DNA of 64,000 nucleotides from Roseibium sp. Sym1 (GCF_027359675.1 NZ_CP114786.1:3942501-4006500), one strand, 5' to 3'. Shown: positions 16,921 to 27,202, counted from the first letter of the stretch. A program made the numbers and translations. The notes: generated from the sequence alone by a model not told the origin.

Positions 16921-17430
16921 TCAGGCCTTTTCGCGGAAACGTTTGGTGAAGAAGTAAAGGGCGGCCAGCGCCGACAGGCCGAAGGATACCGCGCCAAGCC
17001 AGCCGACCAGCGAGAGCGGGATCTCCAGGGAATCCGTTACCCGGCCGCGGCGGGCCAGCTTGCCGGCATGATCGGCCATTTCCAGCGCGATGACGGCGAA
17101 GACGCCGATGGTGCAGATCGCCGCCGCCATCGTACCGAGCCGCTTGAGGATGCTGCTCTTCATGCCGTCCAGCAGTTCCACCTCGATATGTTCGCCGGCG
17201 GCGGTCGTCAGCGGCAGGGCGAGGAAGATCAGGGTTGCCAGCAGGATCTCGGTCAGCTCATAGGCGCCGGTGACCGGGCTGTTGAAGGCATAGCGCGCGA
17301 TGACGTCGACGCAGGTCAGCCCGATCAGCGCGGCCAGCACCAACAGGCAGGCAAGACCGAGCAAAAAGGCGGCCCCGCGCCGGATCCTTGCGATCCGGCC
17401 CGGAGCGTTCGTGTGCGGCTGAGACAGCAT
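16921..17430 (-). CDS. TRAP transporter small permease (DctQ)
   Basis: 169 residues with four membrane helices, the usual DctQ size and topology (helices near 20-40, 60-80, 95-115, 135-155). ELTEILLATLIFLALPLTTAAGEHIEVELL is diagnostic in general pattern. It sits 2 bp from the dctP stop and 4 bp before dctM, so the three are one operon. It forms the membrane complex with DctM. Confidence 0.88.
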   Translation of the reverse strand: MLSQPHTNAPGRIARIRRGAAFLLGLACLLVLAALIGLTCVDVIARYAFNSPVTGAYELTEILLATLIFLALPLTTAAGEHIEVELLDGMKSSILKRLGTMAAAICTIGVFAVIALEMADHAGKLARRGRVTDSLEIPLSLVGWLGAVSFGLSALAALYFFTKRFREKA

Positions 17431-17432
17431 GA

Positions 17433-18461
17433 TCAGGGCTGGATGCCGGTCTGGTCACGGAAGGCGGCAAGGGCGGCGGTGCCGTCAAAGCCGGTTTTCT
17501 GGACCGCGTCGGCCCAGGTGGCTTCATGCTTGGCAGCCAGCGCCCTGATGGCCTCGAGTACCGGGGCAGGGGCGTCATAGACCTCGATGTCCTTGTCAGC
17601 GATATAGGCCGCGCCGCGCGTGTCGGCACCGTCCCAGACACTGCCGGCAAGCTCGGCAAGCGCCGCACCGGACACGCCTTCGATGGCAGCCTGGTCCTCT
17701 TCGGAAATGCCGTCCCAGATGTCCTCGTTCATGACCATGAACCAGGAGGTGTTGTAGATGCCGCCCGGGATGCGCATGGAGTATTTGATGTGGTCGGTCA
17801 GGTTGAACGCCTGCAGCGCTTCCATCGGGAAGGTGACGCCGTCAATGACTCCACGGGAGAGCTTTTCATAGACCTCGCCCGGGCCCATGAACTGGGTGAT
17901 GATGTCGAGATCCTGGGCGAGGCCGGCAATGTAGCCGCCGGGTGTGCGGACCTTCAGGCCGGAGAAGTCCTCCGGCGTCTCGATCTTGCGCTGGTTGTTG
18001 TGGAACATGCCCGGACCGTGCACCCACAGGCCCAGCAGCTTGGTGCCCTGGTGTTCTCCTTGCGCGTCCAGCGTGCCGGCATAGACATCCCAATAGGCCT
18101 TGGAACCTTCGGTGGCCGTGTCGGCGATGAAGGAGAACTGGCCGATGCGCGAGCGCAGGAAACGGTCGTCCTTGGTGAAGGAGTGCAGGCCGTAGGTGAT
18201 GTCGACGATGCCTTCGGCGGCAAGGTCAAAATGCTCCGGCGGCGAGCCGACCGGCTTCGGTAGGACGCGCACCGTGACACGGCCCTCGGTGGCCTCGGCG
18301 ACCTGCTCGGCCCAAGGCTCGATCACACCCGTGACGATCGGGTGTTTCGGCGGCAACCAGGACGACAGCACGAGTTCATCCGCGCTTGCGGCCGAGACCA
18401 GCCCGGTCAATGCGCCTGCCGCGACACCTGCCAGAATGGAAAGACATTTCAGCTGATTCAA
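17433..18461 (-). CDS. TRAP transporter substrate-binding protein (DctP)
   Basis: Periplasmic binding protein of about 342 residues with a signal peptide ending near SAASA. The family segment GLKVRTPG is present, as is the helix with EVYEKLSRGVIDG. A TTG start at 18461 is chosen because GGGGAGGAG lies 6 bp upstream and the signal peptide starts right there; the longer frame to 18509 would put charged residues before it. The ligand cannot be predicted safely. First gene of the TRAP operon, divergent from the MarR regulator. Confidence 0.87.
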   Translation of the reverse strand: MNQLKCLSILAGVAAGALTGLVSAASADELVLSSWLPPKHPIVTGVIEPWAEQVAEATEGRVTVRVLPKPVGSPPEHFDLAAEGIVDITYGLHSFTKDDRFLRSRIGQFSFIADTATEGSKAYWDVYAGTLDAQGEHQGTKLLGLWVHGPGMFHNNQRKIETPEDFSGLKVRTPGGYIAGLAQDLDIITQFMGPGEVYEKLSRGVIDGVTFPMEALQAFNLTDHIKYSMRIPGGIYNTSWFMVMNEDIWDGISEEDQAAIEGVSGAALAELAGSVWDGADTRGAAYIADKDIEVYDAPAPVLEAIRALAAKHEATWADAVQKTGFDGTAALAAFRDQTGIQP

Positions 18462-18537
18462 GGGTTTCTCCTCCCCAACGTTTATGATGGCCGCTCTTGC
18501 CGGTATCATCCGTGCCAGAAACGTGACGCCATAGATA

Positions 18538-18571
18538 GTTTCATTTGAAACAAAATAGTTGCAACTGAAAC
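18538..18571. promoter_or_regulatory. Tandem palindromes between TRAP operon and marR
   Basis: GTTTCATTTGAAAC (18538-18551) is a perfect palindrome. AGTTGCAACT (18557-18566) is a second one, followed by GAAAC. Half-sites (GTTTCA/TGAAAC) recur. Their place in the divergent intergenic region suggests MarR binding sites controlling both directions. Confidence 0.7.
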
Positions 18572-18624
18572 CAAGTCAATCGTAAAATCGCGTATCCTAG
18601 CCAAACGGACACCATGGACCCCAG

Positions 18625-19158
18625 ATGAAAAAGCTGACTGACCCGGGAAACGGAACATCGGAACCTTTTGAAAACACGCGAGAAAACCAGGATGCAGCGC
18701 ACTCCGATTTCGAGCTTGAAACTTTTTTCCCGTACCTGGTGCGCGTGTTCTATTCCGATGTCACCCGTGCCTTGTCGGCGGTTTATCAACGCGACTACGG
18801 CATGATGCCGGCCGAGTGGCGCACCATGGCCATTCTCGGGTCGGCCACGTCCGGGCTTCAGGCGACGGAGATCGTCTCGCGATCCAGCATGGACAAGGTG
18901 GTGGTCAGCCGCGCCGTGAAACGCATGGAGGAGCGCGGTTTCCTGGTGCGCGAGAGCAACGCCGCCGACGGACGCAGCTTTCTGCTGAAGCTGTCCGAAG
19001 AGGGCAGGGCGGTCTATGAGGATCTCGGCCCCAAGCTCAAGGCCGTCGAGCAGCGGATGCTGAGCGGGCTCAAGGAACAGGAGATCGAAGGGTTCCTGAC
19101 CGTAACCCGGCGCATCCGGGAGAACCTTGCCGGCGAGCTGGAAGGCGTGAGTGACTAG
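18625..19158 (+). CDS. MarR-family transcriptional regulator
   Basis: 177 residues. The winged HTH is around residues 55-120: ATEIVSRSSMDKVVVSRAVK is the recognition region and the wing follows at RESNAADGRSF. A polar N-terminal extension of about 35 residues precedes the dimerisation helix. It diverges from the TRAP operon with palindromes between them, so it probably regulates the transporter in response to the imported compound or a product. ATG 18625 has only a weak ribosome site. Confidence 0.87.
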   Translation: MKKLTDPGNGTSEPFENTRENQDAAHSDFELETFFPYLVRVFYSDVTRALSAVYQRDYGMMPAEWRTMAILGSATSGLQATEIVSRSSMDKVVVSRAVKRMEERGFLVRESNAADGRSFLLKLSEEGRAVYEDLGPKLKAVEQRMLSGLKEQEIEGFLTVTRRIRENLAGELEGVSD

Positions 19159-19205
19159 GGCAAGCGTTTACCGGACGTGGAGCGCTGTTCTCCGCGGCAC
19201 TTTCT

Positions 19206-19360
19206 GGTGTCACCCCGGCCGAGCGCAGCGCGGAGCCTGGGCCCACTCGAAAGGGCGCTTGTTGAAGCGGTGCTAATTTGCGACCCTGCCGCGCCGAAAA
19301 TCAAGGCGCTCTGGAAACGAGTGGGCCCCGGGTCTCGCGATGCTCGCCCGGGGTGACACC
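19206..19360. repeat. Palindromic repeat copy 1, left of GIY-YIG gene
   Basis: About 155 bp bounded by GGTGTCACCCCGG at the left and its complement CCGGGGTGACACC at the right. Internal blocks CGCTTGTTGAAG and GAGTGGGCCCCGGGTCTCGC are shared with copy 2 at 19688-19839, in the same orientation. Confidence 0.85.
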
Positions 19361-19380
19361 AGGGGTAGGGTGTTTTAGAA

Positions 19381-19683
19381 ATGGATACACTCAAAAGGTG
19401 TGTCTTGACCTATTATGTTTACATTCTTGCGAGCCGAAAAAACGGCACGCTTTATGTCGGCGTGACCAATGACCTCGCAAGGCGGGTCGAGCAACACCGC
19501 CTCGGCGAAGGCAGGAGCTTCACGAAAAAGCACAAGGTTGGCAGGCTTGTTTTTGCGGAAGGCTTTGAAGAGATCAACGAAGCGATCGCAACGGAAAAAC
19601 GTCTGAAGAAGTGGCACCGCGCCTGGAAGATCCAGTTGATCGAGCGTTCCAATCCCGAGTGGCTGGATTTGCCCGTCCCCTAA
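19381..19683 (+). CDS. GIY-YIG nuclease-family protein (UPF0213/YhbQ-like)
   Basis: About 100 residues. YVYIL and LYVGVTNDLARRV are the two GIY-YIG strands (here YVY and YVG) with the catalytic Arg in the ARRV helix; E at about position 73 (AIATEKRLKKW) is the expected metal-binding Glu. Small single-domain GIY-YIG proteins of this type are common in alphaproteobacteria with undefined function. ATG 19381 has AGGGTG upstream; TTG 19405 would also fit the family start. The gene begins 20 bp after repeat copy 1 and ends 4 bp before copy 2, so gene and repeats look like one unit. Confidence 0.87.
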   Translation: MDTLKRCVLTYYVYILASRKNGTLYVGVTNDLARRVEQHRLGEGRSFTKKHKVGRLVFAEGFEEINEAIATEKRLKKWHRAWKIQLIERSNPEWLDLPVP

Positions 19684-19687
19684 CCCC

Positions 19688-19839
19688 GGTGTCACCCCGG
19701 CCAAGCGCAGCGCGAGCCGGGGCCTACTCGCAAGGCCGCTTGTTGAAGAGGCCCTTGTGATGGCACTGCCGTGCCCAGGTAAGGGAACTCTGGAAACGAG
19801 TGGGCCCCGGGTCTCGCGTTGCTCGCCCGGGGTGACATC
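19688..19839. repeat. Palindromic repeat copy 2, right of GIY-YIG gene
   Basis: About 152 bp, bounded by GGTGTCACCCCGG (19688-19700) and CCGGGGTGACATC at the right. It shares its end blocks and GAGTGGGCCCCGGGTCTCGC with copy 1, while the middle differs, as in families of REP/MITE-like elements. Confidence 0.85.
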
Positions 19840-19900
19840 GGGGGCGGTGTCCGACGTCGTTTGAGCTTCCCGAAGCTGAATATCCGAACCACCATCAAAA

Positions 19901-19926
19901 AAAAGGCGGCCCGGGGCCGCCTTTTT
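19901..19926 (-). terminator. Rho-independent terminator of the GPR-like gene
   Basis: AAAAGGCGGCC (19901-19911) pairs with GGCCGCCTTTT (19915-19925). On the minus strand it is followed by a run of eight T. It lies about 25 bp after the 19949 stop. Confidence 0.85.
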
Positions 19927-19948
19927 CGTGTGCCCTTGCAGTCCGCCT

Positions 19949-22900
19949 CTAGTCGAGGCGGCCGCTGGCGTGGGCCAGCATGGTGTAGACCTTGCCGGTG
20001 TCCGAAGTCAGGTAGGTCTGACCGAGCATGTTGTCACGGTCGTTGCGTGCCACCTGGGCCAGGAGCTGTTCGAAGTCGGCGACATACCGTTCCACCGCCG
20101 TGCGGAATTCGGGGTCGCGGGAGTACTTCTGACGGATCTCGTCGAAGGTCTGCTGGCCCTGAAGGGTGTAGAGGCGGCGTGTGAACACGTGCCGTTCACC
20201 GTTGCGGTAGCGGTTCCACAGATCGACGAAGGTCTCGTGATCGATGGCACGGGCAATGTCCACGGACAGCGAATTGAGGCTTTCCACCGTCTGCAGCGGG
20301 GTCCGGCTCATGTCGGTGTCCGCACCGGCTTCCTCGTCGCGGGACGCGCGGCGCAGAAGATCCGCCACCCAGCCCTTGCCGCCCGAGGCGCCTGCCGGTG
20401 CAGCCGCAGCGGGCTGCTGGCGGCGGGGCTCGGCCGGGCGCGCCTGCTGCTGCCGCGGCTCACTGGCCGGGGCATAGCTTGCCGGCGCCGGCTGGGGCGC
20501 CGGTTGCTGCGGGGCAGGGGCGGCACTGGCCGTCGCTGCCTGGGCCTGCGGCCGGGAGATGTCCAGCGTGTTGGACTGCTTGGCGACGATTTCCGACAAT
20601 TCGGTCAGCGCGCGGATCTGCTCGTTGACCACCTTGCGCAGCGCTGCGGAGGATTCTTCCGCTTCGTCCGGCAGGTTCAGGACGCCCTGTTTCAGTTCGC
20701 TGCGGGTCGCTTCCAGCTCGCGATGGACCTCACGGGCGACGTCACGCATGCGGGTGGCCGCATCGTTGAAGCGCTCGGAGGCGTCGCTGACCGTGCGCGA
20801 CATTTCCGCGATGATGTCGTCCTGGGCCGAGCGGATGGCTTCGCGGGCCTTCTGGCCCTCCATGCCGGCGGTCAGGCGCATCGACTCGAACTGCTCCGCC
20901 ACCTGCTTGGAGGCGGCTTCCGCGGCGGCCGACAGCATGTTGGCGGCGTCACGGGCCTTGTCGTCTGCCGATTCCAGGGTTTCCGACAGGGTCTGGGTGA
21001 AGGACCGCATGAGCGAGTCGACGGCCTCGGTCTTGGACAGAAGCGTTTCGGCGACTTCCTCGATGGCCGTGCGGCGCTCGGCGACGCGGCCCTCGACGGA
21101 GCGGTTGGTGTCCTCCAGGTGCCGGGCGGCCTTGGTCAGTTCCTCCGACTGGTCGCCGAAGCGGCTGGTCAGGTTCTGGATGTCGGCCAGCGTCGTGTCG
21201 GTGACATCGCGCAGGTTGGAAACCTGCTCGGTGATCAGCGACGTTGTCGAATTGGTTTCCGAAACCGCGCGGTCGACCGCCGAGCGGAATTCTCCGGCGC
21301 GGCGGGCCAGGTTGCCCTCCACTTCGGTGAGGTTCTCGCCGGCCGTCGCAACGATGCCCTGCAGGTTGGAGTTGCTTTCCTCGATCTTGTTGAGGATCTC
21401 GGTAACGTCCGCCTCCAGGCGCTGCTTGGTGTCGGTCAGCAGGGTGGTGGCCTGCTCGCTGCGCTCGTTGATGCTGGCAACGATGCGATCGCCGGCCTCG
21501 ACCAGCGAACGGGTCGCGTCCAGACCGGTATGGGCGAAGGTGTCGGTGACATCGCGGCCCTTGACGGTGATCGCCTCCAGGATGGCGGTGTGGACCTCGG
21601 ACAGGCGTCCGGTCAGGTCGTTGGCGCGCATCTCGATGGCGTTCACCAGTTCGTTGCCGTCGGTGCCGACGATCTTGGCCAGCTCGCCGGAACGGGCACC
21701 AAAGGCCTCGTTGAGGCTGGTGGCCTTTTCAAGCAGCTCGTTGGCAACCTCGTTGCCGCGGCCGACCAGCAGGTCGGCGGCTTCGGCCACCGCGCTGTTG
21801 ACCCGGGCGCGGACCATGCCCGCTTCGCTCGACATCTGACCGCGGATTTCCTCGAGCGTCTTGGCCAGCGTCATGCGGGCCTGCTCGCTTTCCGCGGACA
21901 GGTTGCCGGAGATTTCGGCGATCAGGCCGGACAGCTCGTTGCGGACCTTTTCGCTTTCGCCGGTCAGCGAACCGGTGAATTCGGCCAGGGTGCCAGCGTA
22001 AAGTGTGCGTGCGTTTTCGCTTTCGGCGGCCATCGCGCGGGCGGCATCGCCGACTGCGCTGAGGACAAGATCGCGGATCTTGTCGCTTTCACCGGACATG
22101 GTGCCGGTCGCCTGCTGCATCGCAGCCGTGACCGCGTCCGCCGCCTTCTGGCTTTCGCCCACCAGCACACCCCGCGCTTCGCCAACGGAGCCGAGGACGA
22201 TCTGGCGCATGCGATCGCCTTCGCCGGTGAGCTTTTCCGTGGCCTGGGAGAGGGCACCGTCGACGATCTCGACGGTCTTGGTGCGCTCGTCGGCCAGCGT
22301 CTGGACGGCCGCGGAGACGGCCTCCTGGATCACGTCGCGCAACTGGGTGCTTTCGGTGGACAGCGTCGCGCCGGCTTCGGAGATCACGGCCGTGAGAATG
22401 TCACGGGCGCGCTCGCTCTCACCGGTGAGGGTGCCGGAAATGCTTTCAAGACGCTCGTTGAGCAGGGTTTCCAGCTGGGTGGCCCTGCTGTCGAGGGTCT
22501 CGGCGACCTCGAACACCTTGGCGCCCAGGGAGACGTTGATCTCGGCGATGCGTTCGGAAAGGGATTCCGTCAGCTGTTCGCTCTGCTTGCCGAGCACGCT
22601 GCCGGCTTCCGCGAGACGGTTGTCGAGGGCGGATGTCATTTCGTCCTGGCCGTCGACAAAGGCCTTGGCGATTTCCTTGGTGCGGCTGATCAGCGTTTCG
22701 GAAATCTGGCGGGCCCGGGCATCCAGCGTCTCGTCGATGCGGTCGGTGCCGCTGGTCATGGAGACGGACAGGAGCTCGGCCTTTTCGGCCATGGACGTGG
22801 CGGCGCCATCCACGCGCTCGGACAGGGACTTGCCGATGTCTTCGGCCCGTTCTGCCAGCGTGTTGCCGGCGGCTTCGATCCGCTGGCCGAGCTGAAGCGT

Positions 22901-25444
22901 GATCGCGTCGGAGCGGTCCGCGAGAACATCCGTGATGTTGCGGGTCTTCTCCTCCAGCGCGTCGCTGATGCCGGTCGTGCGGTTCTCGATCGCGTCCGAC
23001 AGGATCTGGGTGCGGGCTTCCAGCGTTGCCTCGAAGGCGGCGGTGCGCTGGTCCAGGGTCAGATCAAGGGTGTTGATGTGGCTGCCGAGCGACGAATCCA
23101 TCGTGGAAATCCGCTCGCTCAGCGAGGTGTCCATGGCGGTGTAGCGCTGTTCCAGCGAGGAATCCATGGTGCTGATACGGTCGGTGAGCGTTGCATCCAT
23201 CATGGAGAAGCGCTGCTCGAGCGAGGTGTCCATGGTGCTGATACGGTCACCCAGCGAGGCATCCATGGCGTCGATCCGGGCCGCGAAGGTGGTGTCCAGC
23301 GTGCCAAGTCGCGAGTCGAGTGCTTCGGACAGGAGCAGGGTCTTGGTGTCGAAGGCATCGATCAGCTGGCCGCCGCGATCCGTGACGATGGTCTCCAGTT
23401 CCGTGAGGCGCGAGGACAGGCCTTCCTGCAGTGCCTGGCCGCGGACTTCCAGTGTTTCGGCGATCTGGCCGCTGATCTGGTTGATGTCGCCGGCAACGCG
23501 GTCGCCGCGGCTGCCGATGAGCTCGGCAAGCTGGGTGCCGGTTTCGGCAAGTTTCTGGGTAAGCGCGCCGGTCTGCTCGCCGAGACTGGCGGAGAACTGA
23601 CCGGAGACGCTTTCCAGCGTATCGCGGAAGTCGATGGTCTGCTGTTCCAGAATGGTGGCCATCTCGTTGCTGCGGGCTGCCAGACGCTCGTCCAGTTCGC
23701 TGCCGTTGATGGAGATGGCGGTGTAGATGCGCTCGGAGATGTTGTCGAACTTCTCGGCAAGCTCGCCGCCGCGGACCGAGATGGTCTCGGTCAGCGAACC
23801 GGCGGTCTCGTCCAGCTTGGAAGCGATTTCGCCGCCGCGCAAGGACAGGTCGACCACGATGCTCTCGCCGGTGCCGCGCAGGATCTCGGCAACTTCCGTG
23901 GAACGGCTGGACAGGGTCTCGACGATTTCCGCGCCGCGGATGGAGATGGTGTCGGTGACCGTCTGGCCTTTTTCGGAAATGCTTTCGACGACACGGTTTC
24001 CGGTTTCCGCCAGCGACTCGTCCAGGGATGTGACCCGGCTGTCGACGGTCATGACCAGATCCTCGGTGCGCGAGGTGATGGTGTCGATCAGGCGGCCCGA
24101 CGTGAGGGAGAGGTTGGCGTTGATCTCTTCGCCACGCGCCGTGATGATGTCGCCGACCGAGGCGCCGGTGTTTTCCAGCGTCAGGCGGAACTCGTCCGCC
24201 TTCTGGCTCAGGGTGTTGATCACCGATGTGCTCGAGGTCGTGAGCGTTTCGTTGATCTCGGTGCTGCGTGCGGACAGGGATTCCACGAAGGTGTTGGCCG
24301 TGTCGGCAAAGCGCTCGTTGACGTCGTTGCCACGGGCCGTCAGCGTCTCCCACATGGTCGCGCCGGTCTCGGACAGGCTGTCGACAAGGTCGTTCCCGGT
24401 GGTGGACAGGCGTGCGACATAGTCCTCGGCGCGGACGGTCAGGCTGTCGACCAGTTCGTTGCCGGAAGCATTCAGGGTTGCGCCGAGAGACTCGATGCGG
24501 CTGTCGACGGTCGAGGTGAGTTCCTCGACGCGGCTGTTGACGGCGTCGATCATGCGCTGGGTGGCCAGGTCGACCGTGTTGCCCAGCTCGCCGGACGTGC
24601 TGGACAGGCGGGAGGCGAAATTCTCGTGTGCGCCGGCAATCGTTTCGCGCACGCGCTCGGCGTTCATCACGATGGACTCGCGCTGGCTGACCAGTTCCTC
24701 GATCAGGGCGCGGATCTTCAGCTCGTTGTCGTTGTAGGACCGTTCGAGCGAGGACACTTCGTTGTGGACGAGCACTTCCAGCTCGCTGGCGCGGGCGATG
24801 GCGCGCTCGATGCCGTCACCCATGGCGGCGACTTCGCGGCGGATCGCCTGGCCGACGCTGAGGATGCTTTCCTTGGCCATGTCTTCCGGCTCTGCCAGCC
24901 GCAGGGCGACCTCGGTCATGCCGCGGGCGACGATGCGCATTTCTTGCGCGCGCCAGATCATCATGGCCATGACGAAGAAGAAGATGATCGGCACGACGAT
25001 ACCGACCGCGGCCAGGATCATCTCCGGAGAGGAGAGCAGGGCCTGGGGATCGGTGAACGAGGTAACCTTGTCGGAAAAGGCGCTCATGAAGAGGCTGCTG
25101 CCGAGCGCGGCCCAGACTGCGCTCAAGGCCAGGGCTCCCCAGAAGGGCGCGGAGGAGGGACGGCGCTGCAAGGCGTAGATGAGGTTGCCGATGTTGCGGC
25201 GATCGTCATTGGCCGCGGGCGGGCGTCCGCCACGGCCGCGCCGGCGGGACTGGCGCTCCTCGCGCTTGTTCGTGTCCCGTGTTTCCGCCTGAGGTCGACG
25301 TTCCGGTTCAGCCTCTGCCGCATTTGACTGCGCAGCGGGCTCCGATGCCGCAGCCTCAGGGCCGCCGAAATCGAGCTTCAGCGCTTCTTCAACTGCTGAC
25401 AGGGCCGCTTCCGCCGGATCTTTCGCCTTTGTCGGATTTGCCAT
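19949..25444 (-). CDS. Giant membrane-anchored hendecad-repeat protein, GPR/RgsE (growth pole ring)-like
   Basis: About 1,831 residues. The N-terminus is acidic then Arg-rich, with two membrane helices at about 101-121 and 143-164. From about 230 to well past 1,300 it is made of 11-residue repeats (for example SRSTEVAEILR, LRGGEIASKLD, VRGGELAEKFD), then more helix, a Pro/Gln/Ala-rich linker and a ~130-residue C-terminal domain. Size, two N-terminal helices and apolipoprotein-like repeats match the Agrobacterium growth pole ring protein and Sinorhizobium RgsE, essential for polar growth in Hyphomicrobiales. ATG 25444 follows GAGG; ATG 25471 is possible. Assignment is by architecture, not by alignment. 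Confidence 0.75.
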   Translation of the reverse strand: MANPTKAKDPAEAALSAVEEALKLDFGGPEAAASEPAAQSNAAEAEPERRPQAETRDTNKREERQSRRRGRGGRPPAANDDRRNIGNLIYALQRRPSSAPFWGALALSAVWAALGSSLFMSAFSDKVTSFTDPQALLSSPEMILAAVGIVVPIIFFFVMAMMIWRAQEMRIVARGMTEVALRLAEPEDMAKESILSVGQAIRREVAAMGDGIERAIARASELEVLVHNEVSSLERSYNDNELKIRALIEELVSQRESIVMNAERVRETIAGAHENFASRLSSTSGELGNTVDLATQRMIDAVNSRVEELTSTVDSRIESLGATLNASGNELVDSLTVRAEDYVARLSTTGNDLVDSLSETGATMWETLTARGNDVNERFADTANTFVESLSARSTEINETLTTSSTSVINTLSQKADEFRLTLENTGASVGDIITARGEEINANLSLTSGRLIDTITSRTEDLVMTVDSRVTSLDESLAETGNRVVESISEKGQTVTDTISIRGAEIVETLSSRSTEVAEILRGTGESIVVDLSLRGGEIASKLDETAGSLTETISVRGGELAEKFDNISERIYTAISINGSELDERLAARSNEMATILEQQTIDFRDTLESVSGQFSASLGEQTGALTQKLAETGTQLAELIGSRGDRVAGDINQISGQIAETLEVRGQALQEGLSSRLTELETIVTDRGGQLIDAFDTKTLLLSEALDSRLGTLDTTFAARIDAMDASLGDRISTMDTSLEQRFSMMDATLTDRISTMDSSLEQRYTAMDTSLSERISTMDSSLGSHINTLDLTLDQRTAAFEATLEARTQILSDAIENRTTGISDALEEKTRNITDVLADRSDAITLQLGQRIEAAGNTLAERAEDIGKSLSERVDGAATSMAEKAELLSVSMTSGTDRIDETLDARARQISETLISRTKEIAKAFVDGQDEMTSALDNRLAEAGSVLGKQSEQLTESLSERIAEINVSLGAKVFEVAETLDSRATQLETLLNERLESISGTLTGESERARDILTAVISEAGATLSTESTQLRDVIQEAVSAAVQTLADERTKTVEIVDGALSQATEKLTGEGDRMRQIVLGSVGEARGVLVGESQKAADAVTAAMQQATGTMSGESDKIRDLVLSAVGDAARAMAAESENARTLYAGTLAEFTGSLTGESEKVRNELSGLIAEISGNLSAESEQARMTLAKTLEEIRGQMSSEAGMVRARVNSAVAEAADLLVGRGNEVANELLEKATSLNEAFGARSGELAKIVGTDGNELVNAIEMRANDLTGRLSEVHTAILEAITVKGRDVTDTFAHTGLDATRSLVEAGDRIVASINERSEQATTLLTDTKQRLEADVTEILNKIEESNSNLQGIVATAGENLTEVEGNLARRAGEFRSAVDRAVSETNSTTSLITEQVSNLRDVTDTTLADIQNLTSRFGDQSEELTKAARHLEDTNRSVEGRVAERRTAIEEVAETLLSKTEAVDSLMRSFTQTLSETLESADDKARDAANMLSAAAEAASKQVAEQFESMRLTAGMEGQKAREAIRSAQDDIIAEMSRTVSDASERFNDAATRMRDVAREVHRELEATRSELKQGVLNLPDEAEESSAALRKVVNEQIRALTELSEIVAKQSNTLDISRPQAQAATASAAPAPQQPAPQPAPASYAPASEPRQQQARPAEPRRQQPAAAAPAGASGGKGWVADLLRRASRDEEAGADTDMSRTPLQTVESLNSLSVDIARAIDHETFVDLWNRYRNGERHVFTRRLYTLQGQQTFDEIRQKYSRDPEFRTAVERYVADFEQLLAQVARNDRDNMLGQTYLTSDTGKVYTMLAHASGRLD

Positions 25445-25721
25445 TTGGGGTCGCCTCACATCCGTACTCATTACACATCGGTATCAATGCCAGGCCGCTG
25501 GCGCAGCCTGTTACAGTTATCTACCGGATGCGTCCTTGTTGCCCGCCGCCCACCTGACAGCGTGGCAAAACCTGTGCGCAGAGAGGGCCGCCGCTGACCG
25601 ACCGCGAACTTTTCGTTCGTCGGTACACTCCCCACCTTGCCGCATCAGTAACTGTAATGGCACAATCTCTCCTAACGAACAAGAAACGGCAATAGCGTGA
25701 GTCACTTAGGGGGCGGTCCGA

Positions 25722-26036
25722 ATGCCAGAATCGAAGAGGGGCGACGTAACGGAAGGCGCTGAAATTGCAACCGTAACCGCCGCGCTCAAAGCGAGTAAAT
25801 TGTCTGCACCCCAAAAGCGCTGGTTGCGGAAGGGGCTCGATCAGCCGGGTGGCAAGCTGCCTCTTTTCGATGATCAGGGACGCGAAATTCCGGCGCGGAC
25901 CATCAGGGCGTGTATCGACGCAGGCTGGGCAGAGCCTTGGTTTTCCAACCCTATCAAGCCCGACTGGCTGGTCTGCAAGCTCACGCCTGCCGCCATCAAG
26001 GTTCTCGCCGCAAGCCAAAAAGACAAAAAAAGTTAA
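25722..26036 (+). CDS. Hypothetical protein, small and basic
   Basis: 104 residues, soluble, no signal peptide or membrane helix. SAPQKRWLRKGLDQPGGKLPLFDDQGREI and a later AGWAEPWFSNPIKPDWLVCKLT look like a compact winged-helix-type fold with conserved Trp residues, but I do not recognise a family. Coding composition matches the chromosome. It is a single gene divergent from the GPR-like gene. Function unknown. Confidence 0.6.
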   Translation: MPESKRGDVTEGAEIATVTAALKASKLSAPQKRWLRKGLDQPGGKLPLFDDQGREIPARTIRACIDAGWAEPWFSNPIKPDWLVCKLTPAAIKVLAASQKDKKS

Positions 26037-26288
26037 CGGCGAATCAGATCATTAAAATTTTAGCGATTCAAAAAACCGGCGGAAACGCAAGGACTTTTTC
26101 AAACGCGATTCGAAAGCCGCGTTAACACGCGTTAACCAAGAATTCAATTTTTTGGGGACTTTGCCGTGATCGACCGGTTTGAACGATCTGCTTAACCCGG
26201 TGTTTGCCGGTTCAGGCTCACTCTGATGCCCAGCAAGAGCTTGCGGCAGGGTGCCGTCAGGCAAGAGTTGAGCAGTTTGGAGCAGCCC

Positions 26289-27088
<800 letters not shown>

Positions 27089-27202
27089 GCCGAAGTTTTC
27101 TAAGAACTTTCAGCAAATCGAGACCCATCCTTGCATGTTGTTTGAGAGGCTTCGGTCCTTGTCAGGATGAGGCTTTTTTGTTCGGTGAGTTCAGTTGACG
27201 CA

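Noticed and set aside
23060..23285. 33-bp periodic DNA as a CRISPR array
   Set aside because: The repeats are contiguous without spacers and encode an uninterrupted 11-residue protein repeat.
19928..25327. A 1,799-codon open frame on the plus strand opposite the GPR-like gene
   Set aside because: Its length is a by-product of the GC-rich 33-bp repeat structure of the minus-strand gene. It lacks a ribosome site and domain features, while the minus frame has membrane helices, repeats and a terminator.
26112..26135. TTAA-N6-TTAACC upstream of the Hpt gene as a CtrA site
   Set aside because: The spacing is 6, not 7, and the site is over 150 bp from the start; too weak to list as a regulatory feature.
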